From assembly GCF_013141825.1 (NCBI RefSeq), contig NZ_RZNH01000021.1:1-64000 (forward strand): 64,000 nucleotides of DNA, in the 5' to 3' direction. Origin of the DNA: Marinifilum caeruleilacunae. Its GTDB lineage: Bacteria; Bacteroidota; Bacteroidia; Bacteroidales; Marinifilaceae. The notes beneath the pieces were generated by a model, which saw nothing but the letters and a program-made list of their open reading frames with translations, did no database searches and was not told the DNA's origin. Position 1 is the first letter of the stretch; the number at the start of each line of letters is the position of its first letter. Below, in pieces: positions 37,333 to 44,912 of this stretch. Made by a program: the position numbers and the translations under genes.

Positions 37333-37362
37333 TTGTATATTCTATCAAAGCACCTATATTTG
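37333..37362 (+). promoter_or_regulatory. Promoter of the Tyr-Gly-Tyr-Gly-Ser tRNA array
   Basis: TTG (37333-37335), a 19-nt spacer and TATATTTG (37355-37362). A textbook Bacteroidota -33/-7 arrangement, 42 bp before the first tRNA. Confidence 0.8.
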
Positions 37363-37404
37363 CATCCGCAATCGAGAAACAAAGTTCTTTAAAAAATTGC
37401 TTTT

Positions 37405-37487
37405 GGGGAGATACCAAAGTGGCCAACTGGGGCGGACTGTAACTCCGCTGACTTTCGTCTTCGTAGGTTCGAATCCTGCTCTCCCCA
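37405..37487 (+). tRNA. tRNA-Tyr(GTA), copy 1
   Basis: 83-nt class II tRNA. The acceptor stem pairs GGGGAGA with TCTCCCC. The anticodon loop CTGTAAC contains GTA. The long variable arm and T arm AGGTTCGAATCCT are present. Confidence 0.95.
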
Positions 37488-37528
37488 CAATCGGATTGAA
37501 AACGTTCAATCTTTGAAAAAATATTCTT

Positions 37529-37601
37529 GCGGGAATAGCTCAGTTGATAGAGCATCAGCCTTCCAAGCTGAGGGTCGCGGGTTTGAGTCCCGTTTCCCGC
37601 T
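37529..37601 (+). tRNA. tRNA-Gly(TCC), copy 1
   Basis: 73 nt. The acceptor stem pairs GCGGGAA with TTCCCGC. The anticodon loop CTTCCAA contains TCC. The T arm GGGTTTGAGTCCC is present. Confidence 0.95.
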
Positions 37602-37621
37602 CAAAAGTACTGAAACATATT

Positions 37622-37704
37622 GGGGAGATACCAAAGCGGCCAACTGGGACGGACTGTAACTCCGTTGACTTATGTCTTCGCAGGTTCGAATCCTGCTCTC
37701 CCCA
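37622..37704 (+). tRNA. tRNA-Tyr(GTA), copy 2 (variant)
   Basis: 83 nt. Same acceptor and anticodon as copy 1 but with several substitutions in the D arm and variable arm. It is the second half of a tandem Tyr-Gly duplication. Confidence 0.95.
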
Positions 37705-37743
37705 CAAGCAGATTGAAAACGTTCAATCTTTGAAAAAATTCTT

Positions 37744-37816
37744 GCGGGAATAGCTCAGTTGATAGAGCATCAGCCTTCCAAGCTGAGGGTCGCGGGTTTG
37801 AGTCCCGTTTCCCGCT
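37744..37816 (+). tRNA. tRNA-Gly(TCC), copy 2
   Basis: 73 nt, identical to copy 1. It shares the preceding spacer as well (a stretch with GATTGAAAACGTTCAATC). Confidence 0.95.
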
Positions 37817-37826
37817 CAAATATTTT

Positions 37827-37911
37827 GGAGAGATGGCAGAGTGGTCGAATGCGGTGGTCTTGAAAACCATTGTACGGCAACGTACCGGGGGTTCGAATCC
37901 CTCTCTCTCCG
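37827..37911 (+). tRNA. tRNA-Ser(TGA), integration target
   Basis: 85-nt class II tRNA. The acceptor stem pairs GGAGAGA with TCTCTCC. The anticodon loop CTTGAAA contains TGA. The long variable arm is GTACGGCAACGTAC. Its last 21 bases form, with the next base, the 22-bp att repeat that recurs at 55882-55903, so the island end rebuilt an intact tRNA. Confidence 0.95.
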
Positions 37912-37912
37912 C
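37891..37912 (+). repeat. Left att site (attL), 22-bp core in the tRNA-Ser 3' end
   Basis: 22-bp sequence starting GTTCGAATCCC and ending CTCCGC; identical to 55882-55903 in the same orientation. Covers the T-arm 3' half and acceptor stem of tRNA-Ser. Confidence 0.85.
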
Positions 37913-37924
37913 ACTTATGCAGAC

Positions 37925-37957
37925 AAAGCTCCTGATTTTCAGGAGCTTTTGTTTTTT
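37925..37957 (+). terminator. Terminator after tRNA-Ser
   Basis: 10-bp stem AAAGCTCCTG/CAGGAGCTTT, then TTGTTTTTT. It lies inside the island end, so the island brings its own tRNA terminator. Confidence 0.8.
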
Positions 37958-38859
37958 AAGGGAAAGCACGGGGGAAAGAACAAGAATAATAAACCACAGT
38001 TACCCTGCTTCATCTTGAAACACTTCGCAACAAATTCCAACCCTCTTTTAAATAACTTTACCCCAGATAAACCACTTAAGATTTTTTTAGTCGTTAGAAG
38101 AAAAGTCTTTAATAAATATAAATGGTATCACACACTTAGGGTGAAAAAGTCAATTACTAAGTCACTGATCTAAGTTTCAGTATTGCTCTAAACCCCACTA
38201 AATACTGGTAGAGAACAGAAGATGTGATACAAGAAAAATCGAAAATTCTAAATAGCATATACCCGTATTACCACAATACGCTCCTGTTCTTTTATATATG
38301 AATTCACAGAAATAAGGAAACTTGAATAGGATAGAATTGAAGACAACCATACCCCCATACCAAATTCAAACATTGAAATAGAAATGGTTTATGGTATTCC
38401 GGAAAATGTATGATTCAGAAAGTTAGAAAATGAAATCTGATACCTAACAATACTTTGTATAAACGTTGTATTTCCTATTTTTAAAAATCATACTGAGAAA
38501 ATACAAACGACTAGATAGTTAACAGCATAAATAGAGACTAAAAACAGCACAAATGAAGAAGAAGACTTGACGTAAATGGTAAGCCATTGTATGTCTTCAG
38601 CTTAAATCAATCAAAATTACCATTTCTTTGAACCCATCTGTAAATTGAACTCCGAAAATATCTATTTGCTTTTGTTGAGTTTGACTGTGGTGAGCCAACC
38701 ATATAATGGTTAATTAAAGATGGATCGGGATTGTAAAATGAACCGAAATAATAGTACCACTTTAAATCACTACTTCTAGGTATATCTTTTCATTTTAATT
38801 GTTTGTATCATTAAAGCTAATAATCATAGGCATGGTGAGTCAAACTTAAAGTGTAATGT
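37958..38859. other. Left-end non-coding region of the island
   Basis: About 900 AT-rich bp without a supported gene. Two TGAACC hexamers (38630, 38739) match the GGTTCA motif that is clustered at the right end. A short hairpin (AATGG/CCATT, 38575-38588) is the only other structure seen. Confidence 0.4.
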
Positions 38860-39465
38860 ATGTTAAGTGAATTTATTGTAGAGAATGATTTGGGAAAAGT
38901 CGAGGTGAAGAAAAATTTTAAGGAAGTAATAGAATTAAAGTACTTACCTAAGGGAACCTTGTTACATGAAAAAGGAAAACCATTGGTTAAAAACTTTTTT
39001 ATTTTAAAAGGAATTGCCAGATGTTTCATGTATAAAGATGGGAAAGAGATAACCACTTATTTTGCAACTGATAATAGTCCGATTGTAGCCATTGATGTTA
39101 TTGAAAATGATAACAAAGTAAGCATGCTCACCATTGAATTGTTAGATGATTCTATTGTTGCTGAAATACAATTTCATAAAATAAGAGATATCATATTTAG
39201 TGATTTGAACTACAGTATAAAATATTGTTATTATTTGGATAATGAATATAGGAAACTGGCTATGAATCAAATTACCAATCGTTTTACAACTGCAAAAGAG
39301 CGATATATGAAATTTTGTAAGGAGAATCCCGAAATTCTTCGCAAAGTAAAACTCTCACACATTGCCTCTTATCTCGATATTTCTCTGGAAACCCTAAGCC
39401 GAATCAGAACTGAACAAAAACCAAGAAGGTTGAAACAATTTCAAGAAATGTTGATTAAAAAATAG
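38860..39465 (+). CDS. Crp/Fnr-family transcription regulator
   Basis: 201 aa. An N-terminal cyclic-nucleotide-binding-like beta-barrel (about 25-115) precedes a dimer helix and a C-terminal winged HTH (about 150-195). The recognition helix is SLETLSRIR, with the E-x-x-S-R pattern that in E. coli FNR reads TTGAT half-sites. The FNR-type N-terminal cysteine cluster is absent, so oxygen sensing by an Fe-S cluster is unlikely; the signal is unknown. It lies 133 bp upstream of the receptor operon on the same strand. A TTGAT-ATTT-GTCAA palindrome lies in that gap. Confidence 0.88.
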   Translation: MLSEFIVENDLGKVEVKKNFKEVIELKYLPKGTLLHEKGKPLVKNFFILKGIARCFMYKDGKEITTYFATDNSPIVAIDVIENDNKVSMLTIELLDDSIVAEIQFHKIRDIIFSDLNYSIKYCYYLDNEYRKLAMNQITNRFTTAKERYMKFCKENPEILRKVKLSHIASYLDISLETLSRIRTEQKPRRLKQFQEMLIKK

Positions 39466-39480
39466 CATTGAGGGCATTTT

Positions 39481-39524
39481 TTGATATTTGTCAAATACTT
39501 TTTAGACACTATTATTTTTCTTTG
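39481..39524 (+). promoter_or_regulatory. FNR-like operator and candidate promoter of the receptor operon
   Basis: TTGAT-ATTT-GTCAA (39481-39494) differs from the FNR consensus (TTGATnnnnATCAA) at one base. A TTTCTTTG -7-like box (one mismatch to TAnnTTTG) ends at 39524. If transcription starts six or so bases later, the operator is centred near -42, the class II activator position. The regulator gene just upstream has a matching recognition helix. The link is inference. Confidence 0.5.
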
Positions 39525-39564
39525 CACATATTAATTTAATCTCAATCTAAATTAAAAGAAGAGG

Positions 39565-39590
39565 AGTACTATGCTTAAATGTATAGTGCT
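39565..39590 (+). other. Leader hairpin with a short overlapping upstream ORF
   Basis: 8-bp stem AGTACTAT/ATAGTGCT with a 10-nt loop, just before the receptor ATG (39599). An SD-like GAGGAG precedes an out-of-frame ATG at 39571, opening a 36-codon frame that overlaps the receptor start. It could affect translation; no direct evidence. Confidence 0.4.
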
Positions 39591-39598
39591 GATTAATT

Positions 39599-42016
39599 AT
39601 GCAATTAAATCAAAATATAATAAGAAAATTTGTGTCCATTATTTTTCTGGTGATTCTATGTATCGGAAAATCAATGTCGCAAAGTAAAACTGTAACAATT
39701 AAAGGAACTGTTCTAGATCCTAATGATAATGCAATTCCATTTGCAACAGTATATGAGAATAATACAGAGAATGGAACAGTAACAGACGAGAATGGAGAGT
39801 TTAAAATAACAGTCTCGATAAAAAGTAATGTTGAATTGGTGTTTAGAAATTTAGGATTTCAAGAAAAAAGAATAATCATTCAACAAAGCTCCAATCCTGG
39901 ATTAATAGTGGTTCTTGAGCCAAGTTTGGAAAAAATAAACGAGGTAGACATTATTGCTAAAAGTACTTCGACAAAAATAGAAGAAAAAGGTTTTACTGCC
40001 ATTTCGCTTCCCGTAAAAGAACTACAAACACAATCAATTGAGATAAATCAGGTTTTAAGTCAGAGTGCAGGAGTTAGAGTTCGACAGCAAGGAGGATTAG
40101 GATCAAGAGTTAACTATAGTATTAATGGATTAGAAGGTAAAGCGGTTCGCTTCTTTCTCGATGGAATTCCAATGGATTACTTTGGTTCCTCCTTTTCAGC
40201 CGCAACCATTCCTATTTCACAAATTAGTAGAATAGATATTTATAAAGGTGTTGTTCCCGTCGAATTGGGAAGTGATGCCTTAGGGGGTGCTGTTAATCTA
40301 GTTTCTAAAAAAGATGTTAAAAACAATTTAGATTTCAGCTACTCTTTTGGATCATTTAATACCCATAAAGTTTCATTGTCTGGATTTTGGCGAAATAAAA
40401 ACAATGGATTAACAGGAAAAATTTCGGCCTTTTACAATTATTCCGATAACAATTATAAAGTATGGGGCAATGATATAAAGGTGGATGAGAAAGTTGTCAA
40501 TGAAGATGGTTTTGTAACCTATGTTCCAAAAAGAGGGATCACGGTTGAGCGTTTTCATGATGCCTTTGAGTCAAAAACAGTTAAGGCAGACTTTGGATTT
40601 ACAGGCATAGATCAAGCAGATCAGGTTTTTATCGGACTATTGTTGTCTGGAATGGATAAGGAAATCCAGCATGGAGCAACAATGTTTGTTCCATTTGGAG
40701 AAGCAACTTACGAGCAAAGTGTTATCATGCCATATCTTACCTATAAAAAAAATAATATTTTAACAGAAGGTCTTTCTTTAAACTTATTTACATCTTATTC
40801 TGAATTAATTCGTTCCAGGGTAGATACAACCCGTAACATTTACAATTGGCTAGGTGAAATTGAGGATGAGAAAAGAGTATTAGGAGGAGAACAAAAACGC
40901 ACTTTGAATAAATTAACCGAGAATGCTTTCTTAAATAGATTGAATATTGGGTATGATTTATCGGACAATCATAGTTTAGGTTTTAATACAGTTTTTACAC
41001 ATGTAAAAAGAACAGATGAAGATCCATTGGTTACCCAAAAAACCGATGGTTATTATGCACCACAATATTTTAAGAAAAGTGTAATGGGCCTTAGTTTGCA
41101 AAGCAAATTAATTGATCAGAGATTACAAACCAATCTATTCGCAAAATCTTATTACTATTGGGCCGATATAAAAGTATCTACCACCGAGGCAGGAGTTACG
41201 AGTTATGAAACCGTTTCAAGTAGTAAAAATAGTTTTGGGATTGGTATTGCTAGTTCTTTTGAATTGAATGAGAATTTTCTGATTAGTGCTTCTCTTGAAC
41301 ATGCTAATCGTCTTCCCGAAGCCAACGAGGTTTTAGGTGATGGTTTAAATATAATTTCGAATCCTCATCTAAAACCAGAGTCCAGTTTCAACGCTAACCT
41401 CGGATTTAATTGGAATATAAATTTAGATTCAGATAATAGAATTCAATTGGTTCCTAATCTATTTTACAGAAATGTAAGCCAAAAATTGAAGATGGTAACT
41501 GCTAGTGACCCTGGACTATTTCAGTTTGTAAACTTTGATAAAGTTAGAATAAAAGGAATTGATGGTCGAATTCAATTTTTCCATAAGCAAAGCATAAGAT
41601 TAACACAATCGGTATCCTACCTGAATCCGGTAATTAAAACGGACAAAGATGAATTGGGAAATGATAATGGATTGGCAAATACAAGAATGTCTAATACTCC
41701 ATTTTACCAAGCCAATTCTGAGGCCCGTTACAACTTTAAATCATGGCTAAAAAACAATGCCCAGGCATTTGTCTACTGGCGCTTTAAATATGTGGGATCT
41801 TTTTACAGATATTCTGAGAAATTCGGAAGTGAAAAAAAAGACCAAGTGCCTAAGCAAAATGTAAATAATTTCGGTATAGGCTATACTTTCCCAAATCAGA
41901 AATTAAGTATTAGTGCTGACGTTAACAATATATTCAACGTTCAGGCTTTTGATAATTATGCTGTCCAAAAACCTGGAAGAGCATTCTATATAAAAATTAA
42001 TTGTAAAATATTTTAA
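39599..42016 (+). CDS. TonB-dependent receptor (probable siderophore receptor, XusA-like)
   Basis: 805 aa. Signal peptide (about 1-28, ending KSMSQ). A carboxypeptidase regulatory-like domain (about 32-115, KGTVLDPNDNAIPFATVYEN) is followed by a plug (about 130-240, VRVRQQGGLGSRVNYSINGLEG, IDIYKGVVPVELGSDALGGAVNLVS). The long barrel ends in FYIKINCKIF. In the TonB-receptor family the plug gates import of ferric siderophores or similar ligands. The downstream lipoprotein, esterase and PepSY-reductase argue for iron-siderophore import. First gene of the operon; the next gene starts 28 bp after its stop. Confidence 0.88.
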   Translation: MQLNQNIIRKFVSIIFLVILCIGKSMSQSKTVTIKGTVLDPNDNAIPFATVYENNTENGTVTDENGEFKITVSIKSNVELVFRNLGFQEKRIIIQQSSNPGLIVVLEPSLEKINEVDIIAKSTSTKIEEKGFTAISLPVKELQTQSIEINQVLSQSAGVRVRQQGGLGSRVNYSINGLEGKAVRFFLDGIPMDYFGSSFSAATIPISQISRIDIYKGVVPVELGSDALGGAVNLVSKKDVKNNLDFSYSFGSFNTHKVSLSGFWRNKNNGLTGKISAFYNYSDNNYKVWGNDIKVDEKVVNEDGFVTYVPKRGITVERFHDAFESKTVKADFGFTGIDQADQVFIGLLLSGMDKEIQHGATMFVPFGEATYEQSVIMPYLTYKKNNILTEGLSLNLFTSYSELIRSRVDTTRNIYNWLGEIEDEKRVLGGEQKRTLNKLTENAFLNRLNIGYDLSDNHSLGFNTVFTHVKRTDEDPLVTQKTDGYYAPQYFKKSVMGLSLQSKLIDQRLQTNLFAKSYYYWADIKVSTTEAGVTSYETVSSSKNSFGIGIASSFELNENFLISASLEHANRLPEANEVLGDGLNIISNPHLKPESSFNANLGFNWNINLDSDNRIQLVPNLFYRNVSQKLKMVTASDPGLFQFVNFDKVRIKGIDGRIQFFHKQSIRLTQSVSYLNPVIKTDKDELGNDNGLANTRMSNTPFYQANSEARYNFKSWLKNNAQAFVYWRFKYVGSFYRYSEKFGSEKKDQVPKQNVNNFGIGYTFPNQKLSISADVNNIFNVQAFDNYAVQKPGRAFYIKINCKIF

Positions 42017-42044
42017 TATGTATAAACTCAAAAATAACTTTAAA

Positions 42045-43340
42045 ATGAAAAAGTATCTATCATTAGCATTTGTCTTTCTATTTGGCTTTGCTCTATTTTC
42101 TTGTTCTGATGATGACGATAATGATTCAAATCCTAATCCAGAGCCGGAACCAGAAGTTAGAGACAATTTCAGTGTCTTGGGAGTAATTGAAGGAGCTTAT
42201 TATTTGGCTCAAACTGAATCATTAAGTGAAGGAACTCTTAGCTTCGTGAACAATGGAACTCAATTGGAAGCCGATCAGGCAGCACGTATTATTGCATCTG
42301 GAGATTATTTGTATTCTCTAAACTATGGCACGGGTTTGTTAACACAGCTTAAAGCTAATACAAATGGAGGCTATGATATTGTGAAGGAAATTAATGCAGG
42401 ATTATCAGTTGGTACGAATCGTCCTAGATTTAAGCTGGCTAGCGAAGATATTATTATGGTATACAATGTAACTGTTGAGCCAATTAAAGATCAAGATGAC
42501 AACATTATCGACAATACCTGTACTCTACGTTTGGCTTCAGTTTCTATTCCTGATTTGACAATTGCCAATTTAAATGAATTTGTAATTCCTCAGTCGGATA
42601 ATGCAAAACAAGGCGGAACTATTGGTTATCACCCAATGCGTGTGGATGGTCCGGTAATTTCAGAAGATAAAATTTATTTTGGATTAATGCACATGGACAT
42701 GTCTGATCCTACAACTCCACCACCATTCCGTAAGCCAAAACAAACAGGATTGGAAACTTTGGTGTTTGACTATCCCTCACTAACCAATGGAACTGTAGTA
42801 GAATCAAGTGTAGCTTCAGGTCATACGACAGGTTACCGTGCACCATCAATGCACGTTGATGAGGAAGGCGATGTTTACCAGGTGAACTGGTTCATGAGTG
42901 GAAACTCTTTCGATCTATCTGCTGGTGATAAAACCGTTATTTCGCGATTAAGAGATGGTGTATATGATCAGGCATATTCATTTAATGTATCAGAGGCATT
43001 AGGTTTAAGTACAAATATTGCATCTGTTGGTTGGTTCTATGTTGGCAATGGAATTGGTTATATGCCAATTCAATTGGAAGATGAAGGGACTTACTATAAT
43101 TCAAATTCATGGTCAGTTGCCAAAATTGATGTGTACAATAAAACTGCGGTTAAACTTGACGTACCATTATCAGGATTATTCTCTTACGAAAATGGAGTAG
43201 CTGCAAACGAAATGTTCTACATGGCTATCAGTCCAATTGGTGGAGAATCATATGTATATGAATTCGACCCAGAATCAAATGACTTTACACAAGGACTTAA
43301 ATTGGATGGTGGAAACGTAGTTGTTGACGGCGTTTACTAG
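42045..43340 (+). CDS. Surface lipoprotein, DUF4374/XusB-like
   Basis: 431 aa from ATG 42045; an earlier in-frame ATG (42018) only adds a tail before the signal peptide. Lipobox in LFGFALFS-C, followed by an acidic SDDDDNDSNPNPEPEPE linker, the usual Bacteroidota surface-export-type tail. The rest is beta-rich with repeating blades (GTLSFVNNGTQLEADQAARIIASGDYLYSLNYG, YRAPSMHVDEEGDVYQV). I assign it to DUF4374, the family of XusB, the lipoprotein that in Bacteroides holds ferric enterobactin next to its receptor (from memory). A beta-propeller fold is likely. A terminator-like hairpin follows. Confidence 0.8.
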   Translation: MKKYLSLAFVFLFGFALFSCSDDDDNDSNPNPEPEPEVRDNFSVLGVIEGAYYLAQTESLSEGTLSFVNNGTQLEADQAARIIASGDYLYSLNYGTGLLTQLKANTNGGYDIVKEINAGLSVGTNRPRFKLASEDIIMVYNVTVEPIKDQDDNIIDNTCTLRLASVSIPDLTIANLNEFVIPQSDNAKQGGTIGYHPMRVDGPVISEDKIYFGLMHMDMSDPTTPPPFRKPKQTGLETLVFDYPSLTNGTVVESSVASGHTTGYRAPSMHVDEEGDVYQVNWFMSGNSFDLSAGDKTVISRLRDGVYDQAYSFNVSEALGLSTNIASVGWFYVGNGIGYMPIQLEDEGTYYNSNSWSVAKIDVYNKTAVKLDVPLSGLFSYENGVAANEMFYMAISPIGGESYVYEFDPESNDFTQGLKLDGGNVVVDGVY

Positions 43341-43370
43341 ATCTAGCTAATTTCGATTAATACCATAAAT

Positions 43371-43399
43371 CTCCGACAAATATACTGTCGGGGGTTTTT
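43371..43399 (+). terminator. Internal terminator/attenuator in the siderophore operon
   Basis: 8-bp stem CTCCGACA/TGTCGGGG followed by GTTTTT, between the DUF4374 gene and the next lipoprotein. Probably reduces read-through to the distal genes. Confidence 0.7.
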
Positions 43400-43420
43400 A
43401 CATTTTTAATACTCACTATC

Positions 43421-44041
43421 ATGAAAAATTTAATACTTATACTTACCATTGCTTTTTCATTTGCAGCATGCAGTAAAATGGGACCTAAAATTGGCCCTGA
43501 TTACAACAAGGTTAAACCAGAACTTGCTATGGATAAAAAGCAAGAGAAACAATTTGATCAAATAACAGGAAAATATACAGAACTTAGAATGGAGGCATTC
43601 GCAAAAGCTCGATCGGGTGGTAAAATGAACCGTGAAGCTATGATGGCTGAAATGAAAAAGTTATTTGCAAAACAAGGAGAGGAACTTAAGCCAGTATTGT
43701 CGGATCAACAATTTAAATATTTTACCGAATGGTTGCAAAAGCAGATTCCTGGTCCTGTGGGTTGGTCGAAAGAGTTAAGAGCAAAAATTAAAACAGAGCT
43801 GGCGTTTGACGATGAGAAGTCAAAAATGCTGGAGGCAGTAAACCAGGCTTTTGTTGAAGCTTATGTTGGAGCTCATGACAATTACCATGGAAATAATGAA
43901 GCCGCCAAAGAATATTGGACTGAGTTCAATAACAACAGAAATGATGCAATGAAACAACTGCTAAACAATGAGGAGTATAGTAAGTTTCTTGAGCTAACTA
44001 AAGAGGTTCGATTCAAAGGAGAACATGGTAAAGAAGAGTAA
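43421..44041 (+). CDS. Small helical lipoprotein (unknown function, internal duplication)
   Basis: 206 aa. Lipobox in IAFSFAA-C. The rest is charged and helical. Two similar halves can be seen: residues about 37-105 (MDKKQEKQFDQITGKYTELR ... LSDQQFKYFTEWLQK) and about 125-195 (FDDEKSKMLEAVNQAFVEAY ... LNNEEYSKFLELTKEV). The pattern recalls Spy/CpxP-type helical periplasmic proteins, but without clear LTxxQ motifs. Placed between the receptor lipoprotein and the esterase, with the next ATG 2 bp after the stop, so it probably belongs to the uptake system. Confidence 0.75.
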   Translation: MKNLILILTIAFSFAACSKMGPKIGPDYNKVKPELAMDKKQEKQFDQITGKYTELRMEAFAKARSGGKMNREAMMAEMKKLFAKQGEELKPVLSDQQFKYFTEWLQKQIPGPVGWSKELRAKIKTELAFDDEKSKMLEAVNQAFVEAYVGAHDNYHGNNEAAKEYWTEFNNNRNDAMKQLLNNEEYSKFLELTKEVRFKGEHGKEE

Positions 44042-44043
44042 GC

Positions 44044-44892
44044 ATGAAAGGTAGAATACTTTTTTTATTATTAATCTTAACATCTACAGCTGTCCTTGCA
44101 CAAAAGGACAGTTGTGCTATTACGATTAAAAAGCACATCATAAATTCAAAATTTCTTGATCAAGATCGTGAGGTATGGGTTGCCCTTCCAAAGACTTATG
44201 AATCTGGCAAAAAATATCCTGTATTGTATGTCCTTGATGCAGAATGGCATTTTGATTTGATTCGTGTATTGTCCAATAATCTGGCGAAAAGTAAAAAAAT
44301 ACCTGAGCATATTGTAGTTGGTATTCCGCATGTTTCGGTTTCAAAAGAACGTGTGAAAGATTTTACATTCAGTCTTTCAAATGTAAATCCGTATGGAAAA
44401 AAACAATTACCAAAATTTTTTAATGAAGCAAATTGTGGAGGAGGCATTCCATTTTTCTCCTTCTTGAATCAGGAAGTAGTTCAATGTATTGATTCTTGTT
44501 ATACAACCAATAACAATAATGTACTACTAGCTCATTCTCTTGCCGGATATTTTGCCTCATATACTTTATCTAGAAATCATAAATTTACTGCAATACAAAT
44601 TTACGATCCAAGCATTTGGTATAACAATGGTGAAGCAATAGAACAAATTAAAGACGTTGAATTTCTAAATAATGGTGTAAAGGTATTTATGGCAAACCAG
44701 ATTTTTCCAAATTTTCACTACCAAAACATGAATAAGTTTGCGATAGTTTTAAGGGAATGTAAGCATGTAGATTTTAAGCAGGTTGAGTTCAGTGATGAAA
44801 ACCATGGCTCGGTTTATCTCGATGGATTTTTAAAGGGCATTGATCATTTGTATAAGGATTATAAACTAGAACATTTTAAATTAAAGAAATAG
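44044..44892 (+). CDS. Esterase-family alpha/beta hydrolase (Fes/IroE-like, periplasmic)
   Basis: 282 aa with a signal peptide (MKGRILFLLLILTSTAVLAQ). Belongs to the esterase-D/IroE family by REVWVALPKTYESGKKYPVLYVLDAEWHF. Nucleophile Ser in LLAHSLAGYFA; the usual GHSxGG is AHSLAG. A late His lies in SDENHGSVYL. IroE-type enzymes cut the tri-ester backbone of enterobactin or salmochelin in the periplasm, which would release iron. Acting on a siderophore is inference from the operon. 2 bp after the preceding gene. Confidence 0.82.
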   Translation: MKGRILFLLLILTSTAVLAQKDSCAITIKKHIINSKFLDQDREVWVALPKTYESGKKYPVLYVLDAEWHFDLIRVLSNNLAKSKKIPEHIVVGIPHVSVSKERVKDFTFSLSNVNPYGKKQLPKFFNEANCGGGIPFFSFLNQEVVQCIDSCYTTNNNNVLLAHSLAGYFASYTLSRNHKFTAIQIYDPSIWYNNGEAIEQIKDVEFLNNGVKVFMANQIFPNFHYQNMNKFAIVLRECKHVDFKQVEFSDENHGSVYLDGFLKGIDHLYKDYKLEHFKLKK

Positions 44893-44912
44893 TTCATCGC
44901 TAATTGAAATGA

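Noticed and set aside
37286-38173. Several ORFs over the Tyr-Gly-Tyr-Gly-Ser array
   Set aside because: They are antisense or frame shadows of tRNA genes and have no own motifs.
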